Source: Euglena gracilis
Taxonomy: Eukaryota; Euglenida; Euglenophyceae; Euglenales
Direction: 5' to 3'
Length of the DNA stretch: 64,000 bases
Assembly: GCA_039621445.1 (NCBI GenBank)
Contig: CP154956.1
Span: forward strand, 63,938,257 to 64,002,256
The notes beneath the pieces were generated by a model, which did no database searches, had not been told where the DNA came from, and was given only the letters and a program-made list of their open reading frames with translations. Shown piece after piece: positions 20,191-31,429 of this stretch (position 1 is its first letter; the number at the start of each line of letters is the position of its first letter). The translations under genes were made by a program, and so were the position numbers.

Positions 20191-21089
20191 TTGATGTGAA
20201 TGTGGGGTGGCATTTGCTCTCGCGTGTCTTGTTCTCTAAACAGTTGTGCGTGGGCGCCAAAACGGCGATGGTCTAGAAATGCCTTTCCCAAATGGTCAAA
20301 ATCCGGCCTGAGCGGCGTCAACGTTTGCAAATTCCCTCACCCTGTTAAACATGCTTTGGGCTCCATAAGCCAAGCACACTCAGGGATGTGCCTTTTAGGG
20401 CCCCCTCCCGGGGAGCCTCCTCCTGCCTGTTGTAACCCAATGGTTACCCTCTCCCCCCGAGTCGTTTTGACCCCAAATCGTCCTCGTGCATTTTGAGGCC
20501 AATGGACAGGGCCACTGAGCCATGCGTAAAAACATCATCCTCTGATTTTTGCTGTGGCATTATTTGTGAAAAACACGCAACAGTTTTGTTTCATTTCATT
20601 TTTTCAATTCTTTTTTTTTTTGAGGTGTTTTGCACGAGCCGCATGAGTTGCCATTCCCCTTTCGTGTCCTTTCGAATGAAACACACAGACAGCCATGGAT
20701 TATTCCAGTGGTGGAGGCACCTCCTTCTGGGTATGGTAGCAACGGCGATGCCAGCTCGGCTACTTCCGCAGCAGTGCTGACTCACTCAAGCCCGCCTCTC
20801 GGAAGGCATGGGGGAGGGGGTTCTGGTTTATGCATGCATCGCGTTTTTGTGGGTTTCGCCCATGTTTCTGAACTTTTTATATTTTCTTCCTTTTTCTGTT
20901 TCCTTTTAATTGAGAGGTTTTTTTGAAGGGTTTTCAATCAGAATTGACAATTTGTACAGCTCTTTTGTTTGTTTTTGCTTTTCAACGTTTGCACATTTTT
21001 TGTTTATTCTTTTCAAAACAGATTTCGGGGGCACATGCACCTGAAACAGGGGCAAATGCTGTGTGTGTTTTTTTAATTATTTTGGGGTG

Positions 21090-21320
21090 TATCACCCACA
21101 CCATTATCACTCATACCATTCTACCGCATTTCCATTTGGTGTATGATTTTTCTGACTTTTTTTTCCTCGAAAAACAATCAGTACCTCTAAGGTTTTTTTG
21201 GTGAAGAAAGTGCAAACCTGTTTTCCGAGAAATGCACCCAGGGTTCACAGGTGGGTGTGCAGGTGAGAGGAGGGGGAGTGCCCCACCCTCCTGGACCAGA
21301 GTCTGTGCCACCCTCCCCCA
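21090..21320. repeat. Dispersed repeat, copy 1
   Basis: Shares a run of about 230 bases with 22340-22585: CACACCA.TATC.CTCA, GTGTATGATTTTTCTGA, a GTGAA..AA.TGCAA stretch and AGTGCCCCACCC..CTCCTGG. The copies are directly oriented about 1.25 kb apart. Confidence 0.7.
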
Positions 21321-21704
21321 CCTGCCAGGAGGGCCTGGAGCAGTACCCCGGGGTATCTGGTTTTGGGCATTTGCCAATCATTTTTGCCCAAAAGGGCAGT
21401 CAAATTTTCCCCCGGAGGAGGTGATCATTTTCCCAGTCCTCTCCAGCAGAAAAGTGTGCAACCGCCCCAAAAGGAATTAACACAAAACCTTCATTTTTTT
21501 TTTCGTTTTTTGCATTGCACATTTTGAGGTGTCTCGTTGCATCATAACCCCCCCAGTGTGTCGCGTGCGGGTTTGTGGCACAACCTTGAGTCAAGACAGA
21601 CCGGCTGCCCCCCCCCCCCAACAACAACAACAACGCTCTTCCGAGCGGTTAGGGAGGCGGGGGTGGGGGCCGAGGGGTGCCGGCCGGGGCGCCGCCGTAC
21701 TGCA

Positions 21705-21800
21705 GCATGGCGTGGCTGCTGGAGCACGTCCCCCTCGAGGACGCCGTGGCGTGGGGCCGCCCGACGCACCAGTTCCACCCGGCCACGCCCCCGTCTGCCC
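21705..21800 (+). CDS. Exon-like, MAWLLEHVPLEDAVAWGRP
   Basis: Behind a TACTGCAG acceptor the frame reads MAWLLEHVPLEDAVAWGRP and is GC-rich in an AT-rich neighbourhood. Donor not fixed. I do not recognise the protein; it could belong to a gene between the RING gene and 25 kb. Confidence 0.35.
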
Positions 21801-22339
21801 AACGGAAAGGGGAAAGCATTGTTCGTTCGGGCCTGTGCGATGAATGCTGCGGGGCGGAATTCGGTGCCAAAATTCGAAGTTGCACAGCAAATTGCTGCGA
21901 TTCTGATGTTATGCTGGCGTTTTCTCCGACTTTTATTTGCATCGGACCATGAACAGAATGTCCTGATGCTTTAATCCTCAGACGCATGATCTCTTTTGCA
22001 TTTTCCAGAACTTCCAAAATCTCTATTGCACATTCGAAAAAATGTTTTTGGAATTGCTTTGCTTACCCCAGGGTATAAAGTGAGCGTTGGTTTTTGCACA
22101 GGGGAGAGGGAAGGGAGGTCCAGACCACCCCACCCCCCTCTCCCCCCGGGCTAGGGGGGACCCCCCATTGAACCAGAATTTTCCTTCCCCAGCGCTTTTT
22201 AACATCTGTTTTTGTCAATTTGGAGAAAAGAATCACCTGAAAAGAAATTTTGGGCAGTTTTTTTGAAACCCCTCAAAAAATTTTCTGGCGCTTTGTGCCG
22301 GTTTTTTTTTTACCCAAGGGGGGGTGCATGCAATGGTTC

Positions 22340-22585
22340 AAATCACTCACACCACTATCGCTCACACCATTTCACCGCACTTCCTTTTGGTGTATGATTT
22401 TTCTGATTTTTTTTTGAAATATCACCGTTGCCTTTTATGGTTTTTTTTTGGTGAAAAAACTGCAAGCCTTTTTTCTCTAAAACAAGCACCCAAGGTCAGG
22501 ACGACCGGGTAGGGTGTGCCGGTTAGAGGAGGGGAAGTGCCCCACCCCCTCCTGGACCAGGGTCCATGCCACCCTCCCCTTCCCC
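22340..22585. repeat. Dispersed repeat, copy 2
   Basis: Second copy of the repeat at 21090-21320, same orientation. The inner part is more diverged than the ends. Confidence 0.7.
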
Positions 22586-23149
22586 CCCCCTCTCATTTAA
22601 TCCTTTCCCCTGTCCATCAAGACAGAAGGCATGGGTTGAACGTGTTGCATGTGGAAAGGATCGGCGCCCCTCCAAGGGTGCCAGGGTGTGGCGTCGGTTT
22701 TTCACCCAGGCCCACTGGGGAATTGGTTGTTTGACGGAACAAGGTGGGATAAAGAATTTTAGGCCTAAATTTGAGCCCCATCCCTGGATCCAAACAGTTA
22801 GGCCTAATTTTGTGCCTAAGAATCCAACCCTGCGTCTATTAGTTTAGCAAACCAGGTGCACAGTTGGGGGAGGTTGCGGCATCCCGGGGGAGGGGGGCAC
22901 CAACGTTCCCCCCGCCAAGTATATTTCCAAAAGAAAAATTCAACATCAAGAATCTGTCAAAAAGTGCAAAGAAAGTGGGGGAGTCTTCGGGGCAACAATT
23001 GCCGTTTCTTTCCTCGGCCGCCACTTACCCCCCCCCCCCCCGCCGTCCTCCGTGTGTGCTTGGCGGTGGGGCTGGGCCGGGGCGGGGGGATCGGTATTGA
23101 GGCCAGGCCGGGGCGTGGGGCCAGCGGTCACGCAGCGGCCCAACAGCGC

Positions 23150-23335
23150 GGCGCAGTGGCGGCGGCACCCGGTGCCCGCCCTGGAGCCGGCCCCGGGCTT
23201 CGTGCCCCGGGCGCTGGTGCAGGCGCGGTGGGCGGAGGAGATCGGCGCGCTGGACTCCCGGCAGAGCACCGAGCCCGGCCCCGGGGACCCGGCGGCGATC
23301 CCCATCGTACCCGCCCGTGGCCAGGCTCCGCTGAC
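23150..23335 (+). CDS. Exon-like, ALVQARWAEEIGALDSRQ
   Basis: GC-rich frame after GGCGCAG, encoding RRHPVPALEPAPGFVPRA, LVQARWAEEIGALDSRQS and a Pro/Gly-rich end. The three frames are all open for some distance because of GC content, but this one has the most natural composition. Product not recognised. Confidence 0.35.
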
Positions 23336-24183
23336 CTCAGGGCACGTGTCTGTGGGGATGGGGCACAGGCGGGAAGACACCGAGCGACGGGCACGAGCCA
23401 TGTGCCCTCAAATAAGCTAAACGTGCGAAATATAGGCTAAAAATATGCAGAAAATATGCAGGCAGTTTTTACCAGAAACCGGGCTATTTTTGGTCATTTT
23501 CAGTATGCGGAAATTTAAGGGATTGGGCAAAATATGTGGCAGAAGTATCCTGAAACCTTCGAAATATGCGCCAAATGTGAGCTAGATTTTGGCTTTAAAA
23601 AAAAAGTGAAATATTTGCTAAATGCAAAATATGTGCAAAAATATGCACTTTCCATATTACCCCCCCCCTCTGCCTCTCCGGTGAGCACACCTGGAAATTC
23701 AAAAATGCAACAAAACAACCCCCCCATTTAACAAATAGTGAAGAGAAATCTGACCTCGAGACACAGAATTGGAGCTGAAAGGCATATTCCCCAGCCTTTT
23801 CACATCTTGGCACCCTCGACAGCAATGAATATGTCTGTCCTTCAGGAATCACTCTGTAAGGGTGGGCAGAACTCATTCCTGGGCGACAAGTGTGAATACC
23901 GAACTGAGCTTGGCCGCCTGCCGATGCTATTTTGGGGTCCGGTTTAGTGCATCCCCCCCCTGCCAGAGAGGGGGCCCATTGTCCAAATTGCGTCCACGAG
24001 GTGAATGCCATCGTTGCCCGTGGGTTTCTAAGCAGCGTGGCCCGTTGGGGACGGCGTGGAGGTGGTGGGCTGCGGCTGCAGCTGCTGGGGCGACTGCATG
24101 AAGCCGGGCCGCCGTCCGGAGCCCCTCGCCCTCCGGGGCTGTGTCGTGAGCTGACTCCCTCCCCCTCCCCTCCCCTCCCAACC

Positions 24184-24262
24184 CAGCACGAAGCCGTTCT
24201 AACCAAACTGTGCCGCGTCTGCCGGCTGCCACATCACCCTGCCCCACCTGCCCCGACTTGAC
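24184..24262 (+). CDS. Exon-like with C..C pair
   Basis: Follows a long pyrimidine tract ending AACCCAG and reads HEAVLTKLCRVCRLPHHP, ending at a TGA (24260-24262). The acceptor is strong. It may be a terminal exon or be spliced before the stop. Confidence 0.3.
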
Positions 24263-24857
24263 CCTGCCCCTTCCCTCTAGCCTTGCTTTTGCCTTGACCT
24301 CAACGCCTGACAGAGTAAATGAAAAATTGCAGGGGCCGCAGTATTGGCCGAGAAGCACTGTGGACCATGAGATCATTTGGGGAGGAGGTGAGAGACGAGA
24401 TGAACATTTTTGTTGTATCCCACCCCAGCCCCCCCCCCTACCCAGACCTGTTCCCAAAGGGGGGTAATAGCTCGATGGCAGAGCACTTTTTTTTAAAAAA
24501 AGGAGAAGCAAGCAAATAAACCACGTTTTTTTTTTGATTTTTCAAAAATCATTTTTTTTCTTTTTTGGGGGAGGGGGCAAATACCTGGCGCAACTGAGTT
24601 GAGATTGGGCTATGAAGCCCAAACTTTGAATCTTAAAATCTGTTCCGGGGTTTTTTATAGACCTGGAGGGGAGGTGGGTGAGTGGGGTCCCACTCTCAAG
24701 GTGCCCACTTGGTACCCCCACCAACATTGTCCCCAGAAAGTGGGTTCTTTCGAGCCCCCCCCCCCCCAGCGAGTGGGTGGGTGCAAACACCCCCAGGTCT
24801 TTAAGAATATGTGAATCTGAGCAGAGATATGACTTGTTTGTTTGTGTCTTTTTGCAG

Positions 24858-24935
24858 CTTCGACTTTTGCGGGTCCTGATTGAACCCAACAGGTGGATCC
24901 GGGGGGTTATTAATCCCGAGCTCTGGCGAAAATAA
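24858..24935 (+). CDS. Possible terminal exon LRLLRVLIEPNRWIRG
   Basis: After TTTTTGCAG the frame reads LRLLRVLIEPNRWIRGVI, then NPELWRK and a TAA at 24933-24935 that overlaps an AATAAA (24931-24936). Strong acceptor plus possible polyadenylation signal suggests the 3' end of a + strand gene. Product unknown. Confidence 0.4.
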   Translation, partial: LRLLRVLIEPNRWIRGVINPELWRK

Positions 24936-24999
24936 AGCTGCGTGAACCTGCAAGTGAGGTTGGTGTCCTCCACCCAGCAGGCATTTTCGAACTTTCGTT

Positions 25000-26690
25000 G
25001 ATTCATCGAGGGGTGGGGTACTTGCACGGGTGGAGGCGCCCCTTCATCGTCACCTGGACTCCCCCCAGGCAGCTAAAGAATGGTTGTAAAAGCCCGTCCT
25101 GCGGACCCCTAACACTGCATAACGTCTCCCTTGGAGGTGGTGGGCACGTCGCTGTTGATTGTTTCGAGCGCCCTGGGCCTCGAAGTGTACATATGGGCCC
25201 TCAGAGGTGCCGCCACATTTGTACGCCCGTGAACGGTTGTTGATGCGGGGGCGGAAGGGAAGGGACGCCTCATTCCTCTCATTCCTCCGGCCCTCCTTGG
25301 TGCCACAGAAGCAAGGTTTTTGGACCACACACCCAATGCAGTAGGTCTGGAGACACATCCCTCTTTGGGTTTCTGCTAGAAATGGCCCAGGCTACTTTCA
25401 CTCCCAGCCCAGTGCTTTTTTCATGTTGGACCTGTGTTCCCACCTCGTGAGCATCGGGTTCGCAATTGTGATTGCCTTTTGCTATGTCCATGTTGATGGT
25501 CCGATAGCAGTCAGACGCCATGGCGCCCCTCGAAAGCCACAGACCACGCTACGCAGCGCTTGCGTTAGGATTTCAGAGCGCTATCTGAGCCCACATTTTC
25601 GGGGAAATACATTTGTGGGAGAAAGCCCCATACGCATACAACTGGTCACTGGATTTGGCCCGAACCCTTTCCACCCCCGCCACTGCCAACCCTTGCTCAC
25701 CCCTCCACCCATCCACTTCCCTCTGGGCTTCTCCTTGTGCCATGCCTTTGCTTCCCTCCAAAGACCACCCAGACAAAGAGACAAGGTATACATTTGTCCA
25801 GGAGCAGTGTCACAGTCTTCCATTCCCCCGGGTCTCGGAGCTTGGGGACATATGCCCCCTGGGGTGGTGTCGGCAGGGTTTGCTCTGATACACTCTTCAC
25901 TTTTGGCCTTAAGGATGTCCAAGACAGGGGTTTTCTTGAGTCGAACCCCATCCTACCCCTTGGGGGGGTCCAGCCAGCCAGCACTTTTTTTTTTCTCCAG
26001 CCAGCATCTCCCAGCCGGGCTGCGGAGCCCCCCTACCCGAGGGTCCGCAGAAATAAAATTCGGGCCATCCCTGCGAAGCCAGGCTGGACCAAAAAAAGGG
26101 TCAAAAATGGTTTTTTGAGCGGTTTTCACCTCCAAATTTTGGCTGAAAAATGCCAACCCGGCTGGCTTTGGGCTTTTGGGGGTCTTTTTTTTGGTGCCCA
26201 CCGGGTCCAGCTCATACAATAACTTAGTCACTGGCCGACCCCCCCCCTGGTGGGGGAACTGCTTATTCAGAGTGACTGAGTGGTTTTTGGCGTGGTTTTA
26301 TTCAGAATTCGGGGTGGGTTCTGCTTCAAACTGAAAGCATCAAATTTTATTACCCACTTCAGTTCCTCCCAAAGAGCATTTTATGAAGCAAAAAAACAAT
26401 CGAAAAGCGTCTTGTGGGTTTTAAAATTCACAGTTTTTTTTGAGACAGAAATTTCTTCAAATATTAAAGATTTTGAAAGCAGTTTTTGTGTTCATGAAAT
26501 AGTGCATAATGGTTCTCTCAAGGAGGCGAAATATTTCCTATATCCTTTCTGGCAGAACTTGTTGCAGTCCGGTTAGGTGGAGAAAATGCCTTCTTTTCTT
26601 AAGGGTTCTATGCCTTCTTTCCTTCAGATTTTTCCGGTATCTTGGGCAAAGAAATTAAGGCTTTGTAAATTTTTGGAAGGTTTTTGGTTG
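25000..26690. other. No gene recognised
   Basis: Contains GGGTCCAGCCAGCCAGC-type sequence at 25966-26000 (also at 28849, 49418 and 53219) and AT-rich sequence from 26280. Open frames on both strands show no recognisable motif. Confidence 0.35.
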
Positions 26691-26691
26691 G

Positions 26692-26775
<84 letters not shown>

Positions 26776-26805
26776 TGTGTGCGTGCGTGCGTGCGTGTTG
26801 TGTGG
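26690..26805. repeat. (GT)n/(GTGC)n microsatellite
   Basis: GT tract turning into GTGC tetranucleotide units, ending in TTGTGTGG. The Cys/Val/Arg-rich frames are artefacts. Confidence 0.95.
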
Positions 26806-26901
26806 AAAGGAGGGTGGGGGTGGGGATGTGAGTGTGCATTGTGCAGTGTGCAACTCACAACACGCAACGCCAACGCACACGCTCCTACATTCATGCGGCG
26901 T

Positions 26902-28536
26902 CACATCATCCGGGGGGTAACAGTAGGAGGAGGTTCGAGCTCGAACGTTCGAGCTCGAACCTCCTCGAACGTTTTTAAGCCCCCCCCCTCTTCGAGGGGG
27001 GGGGCTTAAAATCCTCCTCGAACGACCTCGAACGACATTCGAGGAGGATTTTGATCCTCCTCGAACGACCTCGAACGACATTCGAGGAGGATTTTGATCC
27101 TCCTCGAACGACCTCGAACGACATTCGAGGAGGATTTTGATCCTCCTCGAACGACCTCGAACGACATTCGAGGAGGATTTCGATCCTCCTCGAACGACCT
27201 CGAACGACGTTCGAGGAGGATTTCGATCCTCCTCGAACGACCTCGAACGACGTTCGAGGAGGATTTCGATCCTCCTCGAACGACCTCGAACGACATTCGA
27301 GGAGGATATTGATCCTCCTCGAACGACGTCGAACGATGTTCGAGGAGGATCTCGATCCTCCTCCTACGTACATGCATTCAAGTTTCAGTTGCAAGTTTTT
27401 TTGGGGTTTGTTAGCATGGTTCATTGTTCTTGATTCTGCTTGTTTGTTTTTTTCTTACGCAGGAATGCACTTGTTCATAAATATTTTTGTTCAAAATATT
27501 CTTATACCGAGAGAATTTCTGAGGTTATTAGAAGGAATAGGGTTAGGGTTAAGATTTCATCCCCAATGGTTGTCACCATCCCGCTCATCGTTGCTATATT
27601 TCCCTCTACAGGGTACACAGCGAACCCAAAGAGTCGCCCAACTAGGGTTAAAAACATGGGGGGACCCGAGCGAGGCGCCGAAGGCGCCGAGCGAGGGTCC
27701 CCCCATGTGTATTAACCCTAGTTGGGCGACTCTTTGGGGTAGCTGGTACCCTGTAGGGGGAAATTTTCCACGCGTTCTAAAATAAACATATTTTTCTTAG
27801 GCAGGAATACACTCATTTATTCAAAAATATTCCCTGAACGACATTCGAGGAGGATATTGAACTCCTCCTCGAACGACCTCGAACGACATTCGAGGAGGAT
27901 TTTGATCCTCCTCGAACGACCTCGAACGACATTCGAGGAGGATTTCGATCCTCCTCGAACGACCTCGAACGACATTCGAGGAGGATTTTGATCCTCCTCG
28001 AACGACCTCGAACGACATTCGAGGAGGATTTTGATCCTCCTCGAACGACCTCGAACGACATTCGAGGAGGATTTTGATCCTCCTCGAACGACCTCGAACG
28101 ACACTCGAGGAGGATTTTGATCCTCCTCGAACGACCTCGAACGACACTCGAGGAGGATTTTGATCCTCCTCGAACGACCTCGAACGACACTCGAGGAGGA
28201 TTTTGATCCTCCTCGAACGACCTCGAACGACACTCGAGGAGGATTTTGATCCTCCTCGAACGACCTCGAACGACACTCGAGGAGGATTTTGATCCTCCTC
28301 GAACGACCTCGAACGACACTCGAGGAGGATTTTGATCCTCCTCGAACGACCTCGAACGACGTTCGAGGAGGATTTTGATCCTCCTCGAACGACCTCGAAC
28401 GACGTTCGAGGAGGATTTCGATCCTCCTCGAACGACGTTCGAGGAGGATCTCGAACCACCTCGAACGACGTTCGAGGAGGATCGAGATCCTCCTACTACG
28501 GTCCATCCCACTACCGTAACCCTCCCCACATCATCC
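26902..28536. mobile_element. Composite element of 43-bp arrays with 10-bp duplication
   Basis: The element (26912-28526) is flanked by identical CACATCATCC copies (26902-26911, 28527-28536). Ends start GGGGGGTAACAGTAGGAGG at the left and with a related inverted sequence at the right. Inside are two tandem arrays (27010-27360 and 27835-28490) of a 43-bp unit built from ATTCGAGGAGGATTTTGATC and CTCCTCGAACGACCTCGAAC, each unit itself partly palindromic. A hairpin core (27602-27760) starts CCCTCTACAGGGTAC and ends GTACCCTGTAGGGGG. Repetitive Ser/Arg/Glu frames arise because 43 is not a multiple of 3. No transposase; non-autonomous. Confidence 0.75.
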
Positions 28537-28739
28537 ATTACCACTCCCGGCTTTTTTTTCTTCGAGGATGAGCATCTGGGAGGGGCCAATCCGTTACCGC
28601 GCACGACACGGTTAGGGTGTCCACCCCCCCCCCCACCGCCTTGAGCCCAGGCCTGCCTCCGGCCGGCGGATGCCTCCGCCTTCTCCTCTGGCCCTCCAGG
28701 CCCCAGTCCAGGCATATCATTGCCAGGGCCAAACCATTG

Positions 28740-29180
28740 CTTAAAATGTGTCTGCCCCCTGGGGGAGGTGATTGACTGGTTTTTTCGGAGTGATTGGTTT
28801 TTGGCTCCAGACCAGGGCGTAGCTTAAGAAGATTTGACCCGTAGGGGGTCCAGCCAGCCAGCAGCCTTTTTTCCGGCCCAGGACCCCCTCCTCCCCCCTC
28901 TACGAGCTTTATTTATTTGGCTTTATTTGTTGCTTTATTTATTTCCAGCCGCCCTTTCGGCGACTGGATGGTCGCGGATTTTTACCTTTCGGGGTGCAAA
29001 AAAATGGGCTGAAAAAGAGTCAAAAATGGCGAAAATGGGTCGGAAAAGGCCAGGACAAATTTGGGGTAAAGAAAAATCGATTTTTTTTTGCATTTTTGTC
29101 TGAGTGGCCAGAATGACCGACCCCCCCCCCCCGGGATGGGAAGTGGCTAACTGGTTTTTTAAAAGTGGAAAATGCCCCTT
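28740..29180. repeat. Dispersed repeat family R3 (TGACTGACTGGTTTTT)
   Basis: Starts with AACCATTGCTTAAAATGTGTCTG and contains GACTGGTTTTTTCGGAGTGATTGG, a GTCCAGCCAGCCAGC insert and GAATGACCGACCC plus a C run. Related copies occur at 32795-33175, 35205-35490, 43540-43800 and 51020-51345. Confidence 0.6.
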
Positions 29181-29189
29181 CCGGGGGGG

Positions 29190-29580
29190 AAGGAAGGCAA
29201 TTGTCTGTGCTGGGCCCCGCCTTCTTCAACGCGGCGCTGTGCTGCAAGCCCCTCTCTGACCCCCCCCCCCCCCCCCCGTGGGGGAGCCCTGCCGCGGTGA
29301 GGGGGCTGATGGTTGGGGTGGGGTGGGGGGCGGTGGGGGTTGGTGAGTTGCAGGTGAAGGTCGGTGTGCTGAGCTTCCCTCACGGTTCCTCTCTCTGGCA
29401 CCGCTCCTTTTCCCCCCGAGCCCAGCGGACTGCCGGCCGGTAAGGAAGGAAGGCCTCCCCGCCCCGACCCCTGCCCCAACGCCAACGTGTCCCTGCGGGG
29501 CAGCCTCCGCGGCCGCCGCCTCCCAGAGATATACGGGCAGCCCCCTCCCCCCTTTTGCAACGGCCTGACCCGCCATGGCC
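29190..29580 (+). CDS. Exon-like GC-rich stretch, two possible exons
   Basis: Two plausible pieces: GPAFFNAALCCKPLSD at about 29211-29258 and NANVSLRGSLRGRRLPEIYG at about 29480-29535. A consensus-like GTAAGG donor occurs at 29440. Frames and borders are not settled, and the minus strand is open too. May be the first exons of the large gene that follows. Confidence 0.25.
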
Positions 29581-30329
29581 TTTGGCCGCTGAGCAGCCAG
29601 AGGCTGCCAGGGGGGCACTGCCCGTCCTCTTCTCTCAGCCACCAGCCGGGGGGTAACTAACAGGCACTCCCAAGAAATCTGGGGTAAAGGACTTTCCAGG
29701 GCAAGGAAGGGGTGGCATTGAATGGAATTCCATGTAGTCAATCATTTGTCATTTGGATTTTTTTTGAAACTTCAAGCAATACATGCTTTCTCGCCAAAAA
29801 AAGATTGATCTGGTTTCTCAAAAACGTTTACAAGACAACCTGCGCTTCGCCTTCAGCTTCCGGGGGGGGGGTGATCGTCAAAACAACCCCTGGGGGTTGT
29901 TTTGAATTAAAATGAACCATCCTGGTGCATGTTTGGCCAATATCCCAAGAGGGGTCTGCTTAAAATGGGCAGGGATAGGGGGCGAGGGCACAATGAAATG
30001 ATTCTGCCCCCTGCTGCCACCCCGATGCCTTGCGCCTCCCATCGCATCCATCCCATCGCCGCTGTGTGGCGACGCTAGTTGGCCTCCAGGCTACCCCGTC
30101 CCCCCTCCCAAGCCCCACCAGGCAGGCCGTCCCACCCCACTGGGCCAGGAGGCCGGGGCTGAGGCCAACGTTTGAATGGCGGTTGGGCGGTGTGTGGCAC
30201 GAGGCGTGTCGGGGATGGCCCACATGGTATTTTAATTGTGACTGGGGCAATACAATGCAAAATAATGCCATAAATTGTGTTTGTGTCTACAAATGTATGT
30301 ATGAATGTCTGTATTTACGTACGCATTTA

Positions 30330-30415
30330 TGTATGTGTGTGTGTGTGTATGTGTGGATGGATGGATGGATGGGTGGGTGGGTGGGTGGATGGATGGGTGA
30401 ACGGAGGGATGGACA
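30330..30415. repeat. (GTAT)/(GGAT)/(GGGT) simple repeat
   Basis: GTGT, GGAT and GGGT tetranucleotide runs, producing Trp/Gly/Met-rich artefact frames. Confidence 0.9.
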
Positions 30416-30504
30416 GTTGTCGTTCGGGGGGTGGGGTATGTGGGCTGTCCGCCTGCCGCGTCCCCTCCCCCCCCCCCAAACCTGTCGCTGACCCCGTCCA
30501 CCAG

Positions 30505-30623
30505 GACACGCCGCCGTGCCCCGTGCCAGGGCGCAGTGGCTGCAGGCACCGCTGGGTCGGCTGCGTCCCCCACGTCGTCGGGGGGCCGCCGACGCCCGCC
30601 ATGCCGCGGGCCGTCGCTACCCC
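30505..30623 (+). CDS. Exon-like, HAAVPRARAQWLQAPLGR
   Basis: Between GTCCACCAG and CCC|GTCCCT, GC-rich, frame HAAVPRARAQWLQAPLGRL, then basic sequence. Alternative frames are open, so the call is tentative. Could be an early exon of the propeller/solenoid gene. Confidence 0.3.
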
Positions 30624-31209
30624 GTCCCTCCCCAGGCCACGATGGGCCCCCCCAGAAAAGTGATGCAGCGCGCGACAAAATGTGCCAACAATGACAGCAG
30701 GTGCCATGAAAAGGGGTACTCGCTGTTTGTTGTGTGGAAAGAACCCAAGAATGCTGGAAGTTCCTCACGATGGTCGTGAAGTTAGGCATATTTGGGGGCC
30801 CCTTCTTGTGACAAGGTTGGACTCACTCAAACCCCGATCCCCCTGGGGGGTCGAAAGTGCCCTGCCCCCCCCCCCCGCCAGGGCTGTATGGGAATCCCCG
30901 AAACCCTATGGGTGGTGGGTGGGGGGTCTCCCCACCTCCTCCACCACTCCTCCTCCACCAGGCCTTCCTGTATTTCCGGGTGCGGCGTTTTAGGTCAAAT
31001 TTTCCGGCTCACCTTCCGAGTTTTGAATTATAAGTTGGACAATGAGTTGGAGTGGTTTTGGACCGGTTCACAGGAAGGGGGGGGGGTAGTGCTATACCCC
31101 CCCCCCCGGTGTTTTTAGCACAGGGGCCCAAAGCTTACATTTCCCCACCTTTGAGCTGGACCGCTCAGGGGGTTGTTATGCAACGCTATGAGGGGGGGAG
31201 GTCTTTCAA

Positions 31210-31420
31210 CAGGAGTGGAGTGGCGTTCACACGATGCATTTCTCGTATGTTGGACCGTTGTGTTGTCCTTGAGGTGGAGAGGGATCCGGTGGGCAGTGCG
31301 TGGGATATCTGGTGCGTGGGGCTCCTCACCGGGCACGGACGGTGCGCATGGCTGCGAAGCCTCCGTATTGGTGGGGGCCATCGCAGCCTGAGCCTGAGCC
31401 GTGGGCCCCTGGCCCCTCTC
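31210..31420 (+). CDS. Possible exon, WDIWCVGLLTGHGRCAWL
   Basis: Frame RCVVLEVERDPVGSAWDIW, then CVGLLTGHGRCAWLRSLR. The alternation of hydrophobic strands and GHG would suit a beta-propeller blade. No firm splice sites were identified and the minus strand is also open. Confidence 0.2.
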
Positions 31421-31429
31421 CGCGTGCCT

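Noticed and set aside
27010-28490. CRISPR-like array (regular 43-bp spacing)
   Set aside because: The units are contiguous tandem copies without unique spacers, and the context is eukaryotic.
27813-28715. 300-codon Ser/Arg/Glu repeat protein on the minus strand
   Set aside because: The 43-bp unit is not a multiple of three, so the three frames rotate through the array; it belongs to a non-autonomous transposable element.
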